From contig NZ_AP025591.1 in NCBI RefSeq assembly GCF_023169945.1, positions 1,882,501 to 1,946,500 of the forward strand: a stretch of 64,000 nt of DNA, given 5' to 3'. The notes below the pieces were generated by a model that did not search any database, was not told where the DNA came from, and saw only the letters and a program-made list of their open reading frames with translations. The translations under genes were made by a program, and so were the position numbers. This document shows positions 26,417 through 36,015 of the stretch, in pieces. The stretch comes from Anaeromyxobacter oryzae (GTDB lineage: Bacteria > Myxococcota > Myxococcia > Myxococcales > Anaeromyxobacteraceae). Every line of letters begins with the position of its first letter. Within the stretch, counting starts at the first letter, position 1.

Positions 26417-27240
26417 GGTTGGCCACGGACGTGCCCGGCGCGGGCGCCGCCGAGCCGGCGATCCGGATCCGGGGCGTCCGGAAGGCGTTCGCGACGGGCG
26501 GTCGCGAGGTCCTCGCCCTCGACGGCATCGACCTGGACGTCGCGGCGGGCGAGCTCGTGTGCCTCCTCGGACCGTCCGGCTGCGGGAAGTCTACCCTCCT
26601 GAACGCCATCGCCGGCTTCTCGCCGCCCACCCGGGGCACGGTCGTCGCGAACGGCCGCCCCGTGACGGCCCCGGGGCCGGACCGCGCGATGGTCTTCCAG
26701 GAGTACGCGCTCTTTCCCTGGATGACCGTCGAGCGGAACGTCGCGTTCGGCCTCGAGATGGCGGGGGCGACGCGCCAGGAGATCCGCGCGAAGGTCGACG
26801 CGCTCCTCGCGAAGCTCAACCTCTCGGACTTCCGGGACCGCTTCCCGAAGGACCTCTCGGGCGGCATGCGCCAGCGGGTCGCCATCGCCCGCGTCCTCGC
26901 GATCGACGCGCCGATGCTCCTCATGGACGAGCCGTTCGGCGCCCTCGACGCCCTCACCCGCCGCAACCTCCAGGACGAGCTGCTCCGGATCTGGGCCGAG
27001 CTGCGGCGGACGATCGTGTTCGTGACGCACGGGATCGAGGAGTCCATCTACCTCGCGGATCGGGTCGTCGTGATGACCTACCGCCCCGGCACGGTGAAGC
27101 GGATCGTCCCCGTCGCGCTCCCGCGCCCGCGCGATCCCGCCTCGGCCGAGTTCAACGCGCTCAAGCGCGAGGTCTCCGCCCTCGTGATGGAGGAGCAGCT
27201 CCGGCACGAGGCTGCGGAGGGGCGCGCGACGGCGGACTGA
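26413..27240 (+). CDS. ABC transporter ATP-binding protein, NitT/TauT-like
   Basis: The 275-residue ATPase has Walker A GPSGCGKST, the Q loop MVFQEYALFPWMTV, signature LSGGMRQRVAIARVL, Walker B MLLMDEPFGALD and the switch His in VFVTHGIEE. All catalytic residues are present. The start overlaps the permease stop (ATGA), making the third gene of a complete importer operon at 24633-27240. The N-terminus has a short extension of about 15 residues before the ATPase fold. Confidence 0.94.
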   Translation: MRLATDVPGAGAAEPAIRIRGVRKAFATGGREVLALDGIDLDVAAGELVCLLGPSGCGKSTLLNAIAGFSPPTRGTVVANGRPVTAPGPDRAMVFQEYALFPWMTVERNVAFGLEMAGATRQEIRAKVDALLAKLNLSDFRDRFPKDLSGGMRQRVAIARVLAIDAPMLLMDEPFGALDALTRRNLQDELLRIWAELRRTIVFVTHGIEESIYLADRVVVMTYRPGTVKRIVPVALPRPRDPASAEFNALKREVSALVMEEQLRHEAAEGRATAD

Positions 27241-27460
27241 GGGCGGCGGGGAGCGCGACTGCGAGCGCGACCCGTGACGCGAGCCCGGCCCGCCCCGACC
27301 GTTCGCCCTGAGCGTGGCGTCGACGCGGAGCCGGAGGGCGGCGCCCGCGCCGTCCCGGGTCCCTCCCGCCGCGGGCGCTTCCGGCGCAGCGCCGCCGTAA
27401 CCATGCTCGCGCCGTACGACGGCCTGGCTCCCCGCTCGCCGCGCCGAAGGAAGGTCCCCC

Positions 27461-28081
27461 ATGTCTCCGCTGCGCTCCGCACTCGCCGCGCTCGCCGCGC
27501 TGGCCCTGCCCCTCGTCGCGCGCGCGGGTGCCCCCGATGCGCCGCTCCTGGACGAGCGATCCGTCGCCGCGCTCGCGATCGCGCTCGCCGTCTCCCCCGC
27601 GCCGCAGCTCTCGCCGGGCGGCGCCGGCGACCTGGGCGGCGCCACGCTCGAGCTCGCCGCGACCGTCCGCGCCCGCGCGATCTCCTTCGACGAGGTCCCG
27701 CGCGTGCGCGTGAGCCTCGCCGGGGCGGGGCCGCTGCGGGTGCGCTGGACCACCGAGCGCGTGAACCTGCCGGACCGGATCGAGCCCGGGGCCGTGTACC
27801 GGGACGTCGAGATCCGGCTGCGGCTCGAGAGCACCCCCGAGCAGGTCGAGGCGCTCCTCGCGGATGCGCGCCGGATGGCGGAGGGCGTGCGGATCGCGAA
27901 GGACGAGCCCGCGACCGGTGCGGCCGCGGTCTCCACCCCGGCTCCGGCGACGGCACCCGCGCCCGCCGCCGCGCCCGCGCCCGCGGCGCCCGCGGCGGCG
28001 GCGCCGGCGGCGCCCTCCGCGCCGACCATCGCGCCGACGGCAACCGTGATCGCGCCGGCACCGCAGCCATCCGCGCGATGA
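27461..28081 (+). CDS. Secreted protein of unknown function with Ala/Pro-rich tail
   Basis: The 206-residue product has a signal peptide (SALAALAALALPLVARAGA), a central domain of about 110 residues rich in beta pattern (RVRVSLAGAGPLRVRWTTER, VYRDVEIRLRLES) and a C-terminal Ala/Pro-rich tail of about 60 residues. No named family is recognised. It is followed on the same strand by a protein of the same style, and both probably sit in the cell envelope. Confidence 0.6.
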   Translation: MSPLRSALAALAALALPLVARAGAPDAPLLDERSVAALAIALAVSPAPQLSPGGAGDLGGATLELAATVRARAISFDEVPRVRVSLAGAGPLRVRWTTERVNLPDRIEPGAVYRDVEIRLRLESTPEQVEALLADARRMAEGVRIAKDEPATGAAAVSTPAPATAPAPAAAPAPAAPAAAAPAAPSAPTIAPTATVIAPAPQPSAR

Positions 28082-28112
28082 CTCGCTCCCGATCGAACCC
28101 GGAGATGGCCCG

Positions 28113-29270
28113 ATGACCCCGCTCGCAATCGTCCTCGCCGCCGCGACCGCCGCCTCGCCGGCCGCGAGCGATCCCTCCCCGTCGATCGTGGAGCGCCTCA
28201 TCACCGAGGCCGGCGCGCCGCAGAGCGGTGCGGAGGCCCGGATCCGGCTGCTCCCGGACGGTGACCAGCCGCCGATACGCGCCGCGACGCACGGCCTCCG
28301 TGTGGACGTCCGGCTCGCCGTGGTGCAGGCGGAGCCCGCGCGCGCGCCGGCGCCGGTCGGCGCCGCGGCGCCTGTGCCTGTTCCGGCCGCGGCCCCGGCT
28401 CCCGCCGCAGCGCCCGCATCGGTGCCGGTCCCCGCCGTAGCGCTCGCATCGGCCCCGGCTCCCGCTGTAGCGCTCGCATCGGCCCCGGCTCCCGCTGTAG
28501 CGCTCGCATCGGCCCCGGCTCCCGTCGCAGCGCCCTCATCGGTACCGGTCCCCGCAGCCGCGCCCGCATCGGTGCCGGTCCCCTCAGCCGCGCCCGCGCC
28601 GGTGCCGGTCCCCGCAGCCGCGCCCGCGCCGGTGCCGGTCCCCGCAGCCGCGCCCGCGCCGGTGCCGGTCCCCGCCGCACCGACCGTGCCCGCGCCCGCG
28701 GCCGCCCCCACAGCGCCGGCCCCGACCGTCGCGATGCCGAACGCACCCGCCGCGCCGACCCCGCCCGCCTCGGCCGGGCCGCTCATCATCGAGGTGCCCG
28801 CGGCGGCGAAGGGGGAGGCGGCGACGAGCGCCGGGCCGGCAACGAACGCGACGCCGACGCCGAGCGAGGCGGGCACGAACAGCGGGACAGGGCCCACGGG
28901 CCACGGCACGGAACAGCCGGGTTCGTTCACAGGCACGACGCAGGCTCCGACGGCGACCGCGACCCCATCCGCCACGGCTCCCCGCCTCGCCTCGCTCCAG
29001 TCCGCGCCGCTCCGCGTCAGCGTCGTCCGCACGGTCGACCCGGACGGCCGCGTGGTCCTCACCCTGATCGGCCCCGACGGCGAGCGGATCGGCAGGCCCG
29101 TGGTCCGGCACGTGATGGACCTGCCCGTCCTCTCCTCGCGGCGAGATTCGTGGGGCCGCGTCGTCCGCGTCGTGACGGACGGCTCCGGCGCGCCGATCGA
29201 GGTCCTGCTGGACCCGATGGGCCGGTTCCTGTCCGCGCGGGCGCTCGACGGCCCCACCGCGTCGCGGTAG
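28113..29270 (+). CDS. Secreted Ala/Pro/Val-rich repeat protein, function unknown
   Basis: The 385-residue product has a signal-like N-terminus (TPLAIVLAAATAASPAASD), a helix-rich opening segment, then a long Ala/Pro/Val low-complexity middle encoded by the 30-bp repeat at 28381-28680, and a compact C-terminal domain of about 80 residues (APLRVSVVRTVDPDGRVVLT, WGRVVRVVTDGSGAPIEVLL). The repeat region probably forms an extended spacer between two envelope domains. No catalytic motif is seen. It follows the related secreted gene by 31 bases. Confidence 0.58.
   Translation: MTPLAIVLAAATAASPAASDPSPSIVERLITEAGAPQSGAEARIRLLPDGDQPPIRAATHGLRVDVRLAVVQAEPARAPAPVGAAAPVPVPAAAPAPAAAPASVPVPAVALASAPAPAVALASAPAPAVALASAPAPVAAPSSVPVPAAAPASVPVPSAAPAPVPVPAAAPAPVPVPAAAPAPVPVPAAPTVPAPAAAPTAPAPTVAMPNAPAAPTPPASAGPLIIEVPAAAKGEAATSAGPATNATPTPSEAGTNSGTGPTGHGTEQPGSFTGTTQAPTATATPSATAPRLASLQSAPLRVSVVRTVDPDGRVVLTLIGPDGERIGRPVVRHVMDLPVLSSRRDSWGRVVRVVTDGSGAPIEVLLDPMGRFLSARALDGPTASR
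28381..28680 (+). repeat. 30-bp in-frame tandem repeat (minisatellite), ten units
   Basis: Ten consecutive 30-bp units encode ten-residue Ala/Pro/Val repeats. Units at 28441-28470 and 28471-28500 are identical, and those at 28591-28680 nearly so; others differ by a few bases. The period keeps the frame, so unit number can change without a frameshift. Confidence 0.85.
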
Positions 29271-29579
29271 CCGGGCGGTTTCCGCCCACTACGCCCTCGC
29301 CGGCCACGGCGCGCGTGCCGGCGTCCACGCGGGGTAGCCCGCCCGCGCCCCCGGCCGGAGCAGCGCGGCTCCCGCGGGTGGAGCGACGACGTTCCCGCCG
29401 CCGCTCGTGGACCGTTCGACTCGATATTTGCGCACTGCGGGATGCTTTCCGGACCGCACGAGCGGCGACGCAACGCGTCACCGACGGTCAATGGATTGGC
29501 GCCCCAACATAGCCGCCGCGCTGGCCTGTCCACGCACCGCAGGGTCGCTACGAATCCCGCACTCCCCGGAGGTTCCGAC
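29271..29579. other. Intergenic region before the formate dehydrogenase operon
   Basis: About 310 bases without a gene. Just after the upstream stop there is a hairpin GGGCGG-TTT-CCGCCC (29273-29287), terminator-like but without a T run. A more AT-rich patch lies near 29421-29430 (GATATTTGCG) and may belong to the fdnG promoter; no clear sigma-54 site was seen. Confidence 0.5.
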
Positions 29580-32500
29580 ATGACCGTCTCGCGGCGGCAG
29601 TTCCTGAAGCTCACGGCCTCGGGCATCGGATCGACCAGCCTCGTCGCCCTGGGCTTCTCGCCGGATCGCGTCCTCGCCGACGTGCGCACGTTCAAGCTCG
29701 CGCGCACCAGCGAGACGCGGAACACCTGCCCGTATTGCTCGGTGGGCTGCGGCGTCATCCTGTACTCGCTCGGCGACCGGGCGAAGAACGCGAAGAGCGC
29801 GATCGTCCACGTCGAGGGCGATCCGGATCATCCGGTGAACCGCGGGACGCTCTGCCCGAAGGGCGCCTCGCTCCTCGACTTCGTCCAGTCTCCGGACCGG
29901 CTCCGCCACCCCGAGTACCGCGCGCCCGGCTCCGATCGCTGGGAGCGCGTCACCTGGGACTGGGCGCTCGACCGGATCGCCCGGCTCGTGAAGGAGGACC
30001 GCGACCGGAACTTCACGACGAAGAACGGGAGCGGCGCCACCGTGAACCGCTGGACGACGGTCGGCCTCCTCGCCGCGAGCGCCTCGTCGAACGAGACCGG
30101 CTACATCACGCACAAGGTCTGGCGGGCGCTCGGAGGGACCGCGATCGACAACCAGGCCCGGGTTTGACACGGCCCCACGGTGGCCGGTCTGGCCCCCACG
30201 TTCGGCCGTGGCGCGATGACGAACCACTGGGTCGACATCAAGAACGCGGACGTCGTCCTGGTGATGGGCGGGAATCCCGCCGAGGCGCACCCCTGCGGCT
30301 TCAAGTGGGTCGTCGAGGCGAAGGCGCACAAGGGCGCGAAGCTGATCGTCGTGGATCCGCGCTTCACGCGGACCGCCGCGGTCGCGGACGTCTTCGCGCA
30401 GATCCGCCCCGGCACCGACATCGCCTTCCTCGGCGGCGTCATCCACCACCTCGTCGAGAAGGACGCGATCCAGAAGCCGTACGTCGCGGCGTACACCAAC
30501 GCCGCGTACCTCGTGAAGGAGGGCTACGGGTTCCAGGATGGCCTGTTCACGGGCTACGACGAGGCGAAGCGCAGCTACGACAAGTCCGGCTGGTCGTACG
30601 AGATGGGCGCGGACGGGTTCGTGACGGTCGACGAGACCCTCCAGCACCCGCGCTGCGTGTACCAGCTCATGAAGGCGCACTACGCCCGCTACACGCCGAG
30701 GATGGTCGCCGACGTGACGGGCGTCCCGGAGGACCAGTTCCTCCGGATCTGCGACCTCATCGCCTCCACCGCCGCACCGAACCGGACGCTCACGAGCCTC
30801 TACGCGCTCGGCTGGACGCAGCACTCGGTCGGCTCGCAGAACATCCGCTCGATCGCGATGATCCAGCTCCTGCTCGGTAACGTCGGGATGGCCGGCGGCG
30901 GCGTGAACGCGCTCCGCGGCCACTCCAACATCCAGGGGCTCACCGATCTCGGGCTCCTCTCCGAGCTCCTCCCCGGCTACCTGGGGATGCCGCGCGAGAA
31001 CGATCCCGACCTGAAGACGTACCTCGAGAAGAAGACCCAGAAGCCCATCCGCCCGAACCAGATGAGCTACTGGCAGAACTACCCCAAGTTCTTCGTCTCG
31101 CTCATGAGGGCCTGGTACGGGAAGGCGGCCACGAAGGACAACGACTGGGCGTACGACTGGCTCCCGAAGCTCGACAAGACCTACGACGTCCTCGCGGTGT
31201 TCGACCTCATGTACCAGGGGAAGGTGAACGGGTACCTCTGCCAGGGCTTCAACCCGATCGCCTCGATCTCCCACAAGGAGAAGATCGTCGCCTCGCTGTC
31301 GAAGCTGCGGTTCCTCGTGACGATCGACCCGCTCGTCACCGAGACCTCGAACTTCTGGCAGAACCACGGCGACCTGAACCCGGTCGAGCCCGCGAAGATC
31401 CAGACCGAGGTCTTCCGGCTCCCGTCCTCGTGCTTCGCCGAGGAGGACGGCTCGCTCGTGAACTCCGGGCGCGTGCTGCAGTGGCACTGGCGCGCCGCGG
31501 ACCCGCCGGGCGAGGCGAAGCAGGACGCCGAGATCGTGGCGGAGCTGTTCACCCGGATCCGCGCGCTCTACCAGAAGGAGGGCGGCGCGTTCCCGGACCC
31601 GATCCTGAACCTCGCCTGGGACTACAAGCTCCCGCGCGCGCCCTCGGCGGAGGAGCTCGCCCGCGAGTTCAACGGGAAGGCGCTCGCCGACGTGCCGGAT
31701 CCGAAGATGGCGGATCCGAAGCGCGACCCGAAGGCCGCGCCGCTCCCGCCGCTCGCGAAGGAGGGCGAGCAGCTCGCGACGTTCGCCCACCTCCAGGACG
31801 ACGGCAGCACCGCGTGCGGCAACTGGCTCTACTGCGGGTCGTTCACGCAGGCGGGCAACCAGATGGCGCGGCGCGATCCCGCCGACCCGAGCGGCCTCGG
31901 GCTCGCGCTGGCCTGGGGCTGGGCGTGGCCCGCGAACCGCCGGATCCTCTACAACCGCGCGTCCGCCGATCCGTCGGGGAAGCCGTGGGACCCGGCCCGG
32001 AAGGTCGCCTGGTGGAACGGCGCGAAGTGGGTCGGGAACGACGTGCCCGACATGCGCCTCGACGCCAGGCCCGAGGACGGCGTCTCCCCGTTCATCATGA
32101 ACCCGGAGGGCGTGGCCCGGCTCTTCGCCCTCGACAAGATGGCGGAGGGCCCGTTCCCCGAGCACTACGAGCCGTTCGAGTCGCCCCTCGCGGCGAACCC
32201 GCTCCACCCGAAGGTCGGCCCGAACCCGGCCGCCCGGATCTACAAGGGCGACAAGGAGCAGCTCGGGCTGCCGGGCGAGTTCCCGTACGCGGCGACGACG
32301 TACCGCGTGGTCGAGCATTTCCACACCTGGACGAAGCACGCACGGATCCCGGCGATCCTCCAGCCCGAGCTCTTCATCGAGCTCGACGAGGCGCTCGCCG
32401 CGCAGAAGGGGATCCGCTCCGGGGACATGGTGCAGGTCCGCTCGAAGCGCGGGAAGATCGTCGGGAAGGCGGTGGTCACGAAGCGCATCAAGCCGCTCAG

Positions 32501-32681
32501 GATCGCGGGCAAGGAGGTCCACACCGTCGGGATCCCCATCCACTGGGGCTTCGACGGGCTCACGAAGCCGGGCCACATCGCCAACACCCTCACCCCGTTC
32601 GTCGGCGACGCGAACACGCAGACGCCCGAGTTCAAGGCGTTCCTCGTGGACGTGGCGAAGGCGCCCGCGGGACAGGTCTAG
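29580..32681 (+). CDS. fdnG: Formate dehydrogenase-N/O alpha subunit, selenoprotein (UGA at codon 196)
   Basis: The gene reads through TGA at 30165-30167 as selenocysteine, giving 1033 residues. The UGA falls at codon 196, the position of Sec196 in E. coli FdnG, and the sequence on both sides (IDNQARV-U-HGPTVAGLAPTFGRGAM) is family-typical. A twin-arginine signal (SRRQFLK) sends the enzyme across the membrane. The N-terminal [4Fe-4S] cluster uses NTCPYCSVGCG and GTLCPKG, and the rest binds molybdo- or tungsto-bis-MGD. It oxidises formate to CO2 and passes electrons to FdnH. Annotation as two broken pieces would be wrong. Operon: fdnG-fdnH-fdnI-fdhE. Confidence 0.96.
30168..30210 (+). promoter_or_regulatory. 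Bacterial SECIS element for fdnG
   Basis: Directly after the UGA the coding sequence can fold with GTGGCC (30180-30185) pairing to GGCC at 30191-30194 and a loop GGTCT (30186-30190), which carries the GGTCT of known bacterial SECIS loops that bind SelB. The reading frame is kept through it. Confidence 0.75.
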
Positions 32682-32690
32682 GAGGCGGCC

Positions 32691-33563
32691 ATGGCGCTCC
32701 AGTCGCTCGACGTGATCGCCCGCTCCGCCTCCACCTCGACGCCGCCGCAGGCGCGCGGCGCGCTCGAGGTCGCGAAGCTCATCGACGTCTCGAAGTGCAT
32801 CGGCTGCAAGGCGTGCCAGTCCGCCTGCATGGAGTGGAACGACCTCCGCGACCTCGTGGGCACGAACACCGGCACGTACGACAACCCGCACGACCTCGGC
32901 GCGGAGTCGTGGACGGTCATGCGGTTCTACGAGGAGGAGCTCCCGGACAAGGGGCTCCAGTGGCTCATCGTGAAGGACGGCTGCCTGCACTGCGCCGAGC
33001 CCGGCTGCCTCAAGGCGTGCCCGGCGCCCGGCGCGATCGTCCAGCTCGCGAACGGCATCGTCGACTTCCAGCAGGAGAACTGCATCGGCTGCGGGTACTG
33101 CCAGACCGGCTGCCCGTTCAACATTCCGCGCTACTCGATGAAGGACCAGAAGGCCTACAAGTGCACGCTCTGCTCGGACCGCGTCGCGGTCGGGCTCGAG
33201 CCGGCGTGCGTGAAGACCTGCCCGACCGGCGCGCTGTCGTTCGGGTCGAAGACCGACATGAAGGACCTCGCGCACGAGCGGCTGGTGGAGCTCAAGGCGC
33301 GCGGCTTCGAGAAGGCGGACGTCTACGACCCGACGGGCGTGGGCGGCACGCACGTGATGTTCGTCCTGCCACACGGCGACCCGGAGCTGTACCGGCTGCC
33401 CAGGAAACCCTCGGTCTCGCCCCTCGTGTCGCTGTGGCGCAGCGGGTTCGCGAAGACGCTCGGCGTCGTCACGATGGCGTCGGTCGTGGTCGCCGGGTTC
33501 TTCCACTACATGAAGGTCGGCCCGCTCGAGGTCGACGAAGAGACGAAGGGCAAGGAGGGCTAG
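32691..33563 (+). CDS. fdnH: Formate dehydrogenase beta (iron-sulfur) subunit
   Basis: The 290-residue protein carries four [4Fe-4S] cluster motifs: [35 protein letters not shown] and CTLC with CVKTC. Near the C-terminus one membrane helix ([19 protein letters not shown]) anchors it, as in FdnH. It relays electrons from the selenoprotein FdnG to the heme subunit FdnI across the membrane. A GGAGGCGG ribosome site lies before the ATG at 32691, ten bases after the fdnG stop. Confidence 0.95.
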   Translation: MALQSLDVIARSASTSTPPQARGALEVAKLIDVSKCIGCKACQSACMEWNDLRDLVGTNTGTYDNPHDLGAESWTVMRFYEEELPDKGLQWLIVKDGCLHCAEPGCLKACPAPGAIVQLANGIVDFQQENCIGCGYCQTGCPFNIPRYSMKDQKAYKCTLCSDRVAVGLEPACVKTCPTGALSFGSKTDMKDLAHERLVELKARGFEKADVYDPTGVGGTHVMFVLPHGDPELYRLPRKPSVSPLVSLWRSGFAKTLGVVTMASVVVAGFFHYMKVGPLEVDEETKGKEG

Positions 33564-33568
33564 CCGCC

Positions 33569-34228
33569 ATGATGCCCGCGATCACGAAGCCGCCGACCCC
33601 CCGGCCCGATCTCGTTCCCCGCTACTCCACCGCGGAGCGGCTCACGCACTGGGCGGTCGCGCTCGCCTACGTCGCGCTGTTCCTCTCCGGGCTCGCGCTC
33701 TTCCATCCGTTCTTCTTCTGGACGAGCGCGCTGTTCGGCGGGGCCGCGTTCATGCGCGTCCTCCACCCGTTCCTGGGCGTCGCGCTGGTCGTGCTCTTCT
33801 ACCCGTACGCCCTCCGGCTCTGGAAGGACAACGTCCTCCTCCCGAGCGACCGCAAGTGGCTCGGCAGCATGTTCGCGTACATGAACAAGCGCGGCGAAAC
33901 GTTCGTGGAGGGGAAGTACAACGCCGGGCAGAAGCTCATGTACTGGTCGATGGTGATCGTCATCGCGGTGCTGGCGCTGTCCGGGATCGCGCTGTGGCGG
34001 CCGTTCTTCTCGTCGTCGTTCTCGGCCGGCACGAAGCAGCTCGCGGCGGTGGTCCACGCGTTCCTGGCGTTCGTGATGTTCGTGGGCATCGGCGTGCACG
34101 TGTACGCTGCGTACTGGACGAAGGGCTCGATGCGAGCGATGACGCGCGGGTCCGTGACCCGCTCCTGGGCGCGGTTCCATCACCCGGGCTGGGCCGCGAA
34201 GACGCTCGGCCGGCAGGAGCGGCCGTGA
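33569..34228 (+). CDS. fdnI: Formate dehydrogenase gamma subunit, cytochrome b556
   Basis: The 219-residue protein has four predicted membrane helices and His residues suited to two b hemes: ERLTHWAVAL in helix 1, RVLHPFLG in helix 2, and HAFLAF and GIGVHVYAAY in helix 4. It passes electrons from FdnH to menaquinone on the cytoplasmic side. AAGGAGGG lies before the ATG at 33569. The stop overlaps the fdhE start (GTGA). Confidence 0.94.
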   Translation: MMPAITKPPTPRPDLVPRYSTAERLTHWAVALAYVALFLSGLALFHPFFFWTSALFGGAAFMRVLHPFLGVALVVLFYPYALRLWKDNVLLPSDRKWLGSMFAYMNKRGETFVEGKYNAGQKLMYWSMVIVIAVLALSGIALWRPFFSSSFSAGTKQLAAVVHAFLAFVMFVGIGVHVYAAYWTKGSMRAMTRGSVTRSWARFHHPGWAAKTLGRQERP

Positions 34229-35079
34229 CGCTCGACGTCACCCAGGAGATCCCGCACCTCCGCCTCCCGGATCCGGCGCTGCTCCTCGAGGGCCGGGCCC
34301 GGCGGCTGGAGGCGCTCGCGGCCTCGACCGGCGAGCCGTACCTCGCGTTCCTCGGCCGGATCGCCCGCGGGCAGCGCGAGGCGATCCGGACCGGCGCCGT
34401 GCCCGCCGTCGCCGACCGGCTCCTCGATCCCGCCGCGCTCGCCCGTGATCCGGCGGTGCACGCCGCGCTCCGGCCGATCCTCGCGGCGTCGCGCACCATC
34501 CCGCTCCCCGCCGCCGCGGCGGCGGCCGTCGCCGGCCTCGCCGACGCGGGGCCTGACGCGATCGCGCGCCTCGCGGCCGCGGTGCTCTCCGGGGACGTCG
34601 CGATGGAGGCGCTCGCGTCGGTGCCGTTCGTCGGCGCGGCGCTCCAGGCCGTCGCGACGGTACGCGCAGCGCGCCTCGATCCCGGCTCCGTCCCGCGCAC
34701 CGCGAGCGGCTGCCCGGTGTGCGGCTCGCCGCCGGTCGCCGGGATCGTCCAGGGCGACGACCGGCTGCGGTACCTCACGTGCGCGCTGTGCTCCGCCGAG
34801 TGGCACCTGCCACGCCTCCACTGCGCCACCTGCCGCGGCAACGACGCGCTCTCGTACCGGCACCTCGAGAGCGACGAGGGCGCGCGCGCGGAGACGTGCG
34901 AGCGCTGCAGGAGCTACGTGAAGCTCTTCGACCTCGAGAAGCGCCATGGCGCCGAGCCGCTCGCGGACGACGCGGCGACGCTCGCGCTCGACGTGCTCCT
35001 CGGCGAGGAGGGGTACGGGCGCGGTGGGGTGAATCTCCTGATGGGCGCGATGCCGGCGGCGATCGTGGGGGCGGGGTAG
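34225..35079 (+). CDS. fdhE: Formate dehydrogenase accessory protein FdhE
   Basis: The 284-residue protein matches FdhE, an assembly factor for periplasmic formate dehydrogenase. It has the conserved Cys pairs CPVCGSPP, CALCSAEW, CATCRGN and CERCRSY, which bind iron in the E. coli protein. The N-terminal half is helical. The GTG at 34225 overlaps the fdnI stop. It completes the operon: FdhE is needed for activity of the exported enzyme. SelA, SelB, SelC, SelD and FdhD are not in the window. Confidence 0.93.
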   Translation: MTLDVTQEIPHLRLPDPALLLEGRARRLEALAASTGEPYLAFLGRIARGQREAIRTGAVPAVADRLLDPAALARDPAVHAALRPILAASRTIPLPAAAAAAVAGLADAGPDAIARLAAAVLSGDVAMEALASVPFVGAALQAVATVRAARLDPGSVPRTASGCPVCGSPPVAGIVQGDDRLRYLTCALCSAEWHLPRLHCATCRGNDALSYRHLESDEGARAETCERCRSYVKLFDLEKRHGAEPLADDAATLALDVLLGEEGYGRGGVNLLMGAMPAAIVGAG

Positions 35080-35104
35080 CGGGCGACGGCGCCACCGCTC
35101 CGGC

Positions 35105-35860
35105 ATGCTCCCGGGCATGGCGAACGCGCCCCCTTTCACCTGGCCCGGCGACCGCGCCAGCCTCGCCGCGGCCCAGGACACGCTGGCGTGCGCTTCGCCA
35201 CCGCCGTGGTCGCTCCCCGACGGCCCGTTCCTCGTCGCCGGCTGCGCTCTCGTCTCCACCCGCGGCGCGGCGGGCGCCGGAGGGTCCGGCGATCCAGGCT
35301 GGGCGGCCGCGGTGCTGCTCGAGGTCGGCGCCGGGCCGCCGCGAGAGGTCGCCGCCGCGGACGCGACCGGCGCCCTCGGCGCCGCGTTCGAGACCGGCGT
35401 GCTCGCGCTCCGCGAGGGCCCGCTGCTGCACGCGGCCGTCGCCGCGCTTCCCCGCGCGCCCGACGTGCTCGTGGTCCACGCCGCTGGCCGCGATCACCCG
35501 CGCCGCGCCGGCCTCGCGCTGATGCTCGGCGCGGCGACAGGGCTCCCCTCCATCGGCGTGACGACCCGGCCGCTCGTGGCGCGCGCGCCGGACGTCGCGG
35601 ACCGGCCCCCTCACCCTGGCCCTCTCCCCCGGTGGGGGAACGACGCATGTGTTCTCGAGCCACTCGTGCTCGACGGCGCGATCGTCGCGTACCGGGTCAG
35701 GACACGCGCGGGGCTCCGTCCGGTCGTCGCCCACGCCGGCTGGCGCACGACCGCGGAGCTCGCGGCGGCCCTCGCGCTCGGGACCACGGCGAACGCGCGC
35801 ACGCCCGAGCCGATCCGGCGCGCGCTCGAGCGGGCACGCCGCCTCCGTGCGCGCGCGTGA
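35105..35860 (+). CDS. Endonuclease V-like protein lacking catalytic residues
   Basis: The 251-residue protein aligns with endonuclease V (Nfi), seen in VLALREGPLLHAAVAAL, DHPRRAGLALMLGAATGLPS and YRVRTRAGLRPVV. It keeps the Glu of LREGP (Glu104) and the His of DHPRR (His131), but the positions of E. coli Asp35, Asp110, Lys139 and His214 read Ala48, His125, Thr154 and Trp213. It is therefore unlikely to cut deoxyinosine DNA. About 15 residues (166-180, DRPPHPGPLPRWGND) come from a dispersed repeat inserted in the gene. It follows fdhE by 25 bases. A second in-frame ATG at 35117 may be the real start. Confidence 0.78.
   Translation: MLPGMANAPPFTWPGDRASLAAAQDTLACASPPPWSLPDGPFLVAGCALVSTRGAAGAGGSGDPGWAAAVLLEVGAGPPREVAAADATGALGAAFETGVLALREGPLLHAAVAALPRAPDVLVVHAAGRDHPRRAGLALMLGAATGLPSIGVTTRPLVARAPDVADRPPHPGPLPRWGNDACVLEPLVLDGAIVAYRVRTRAGLRPVVAHAGWRTTAELAAALALGTTANARTPEPIRRALERARRLRARA
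35606..35640. repeat. Dispersed repeat copy inside the endonuclease V-like gene
   Basis: Bases 35606-35630 match 15871-15895 with one mismatch in 25. The short hairpin TCCCCC-GGT-GGGGGA follows (35625-35639). It is in frame and encodes PHPGPLPRWGN within the protein. Confidence 0.75.
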
Positions 35861-36015
35861 GGGGCGCCTCGCCGGCGCTCCGACCGGAGCGCGCCCGCCG
35901 GCGACCCTTCGGGGACCGATGATGGGCCGGCGACGGCGGCGTCTACCGGGCAGGAAGCGATGAAGATCGCGAAGCCGCTCCGGAACGCCGGGCGGCACCG
36001 TTCAGGAGGTCGCGC

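Noticed and set aside
28381..28680. CRISPR array
   Set aside because: The 30-bp units are contiguous without spacers and lie in frame inside a gene.
30165..30167. fdnG as a pseudogene split by a stop codon
   Set aside because: The TGA sits at the conserved selenocysteine position (196), with a SECIS-like hairpin and full conservation on both sides.
29478..33506. A 1342-codon open frame on the minus strand opposite the formate dehydrogenase genes
   Set aside because: The plus-strand genes are certain and the antisense translation has no recognisable domain.
35105..35860. Calling this gene an active endonuclease V
   Set aside because: Four of the key catalytic or binding residues are replaced.
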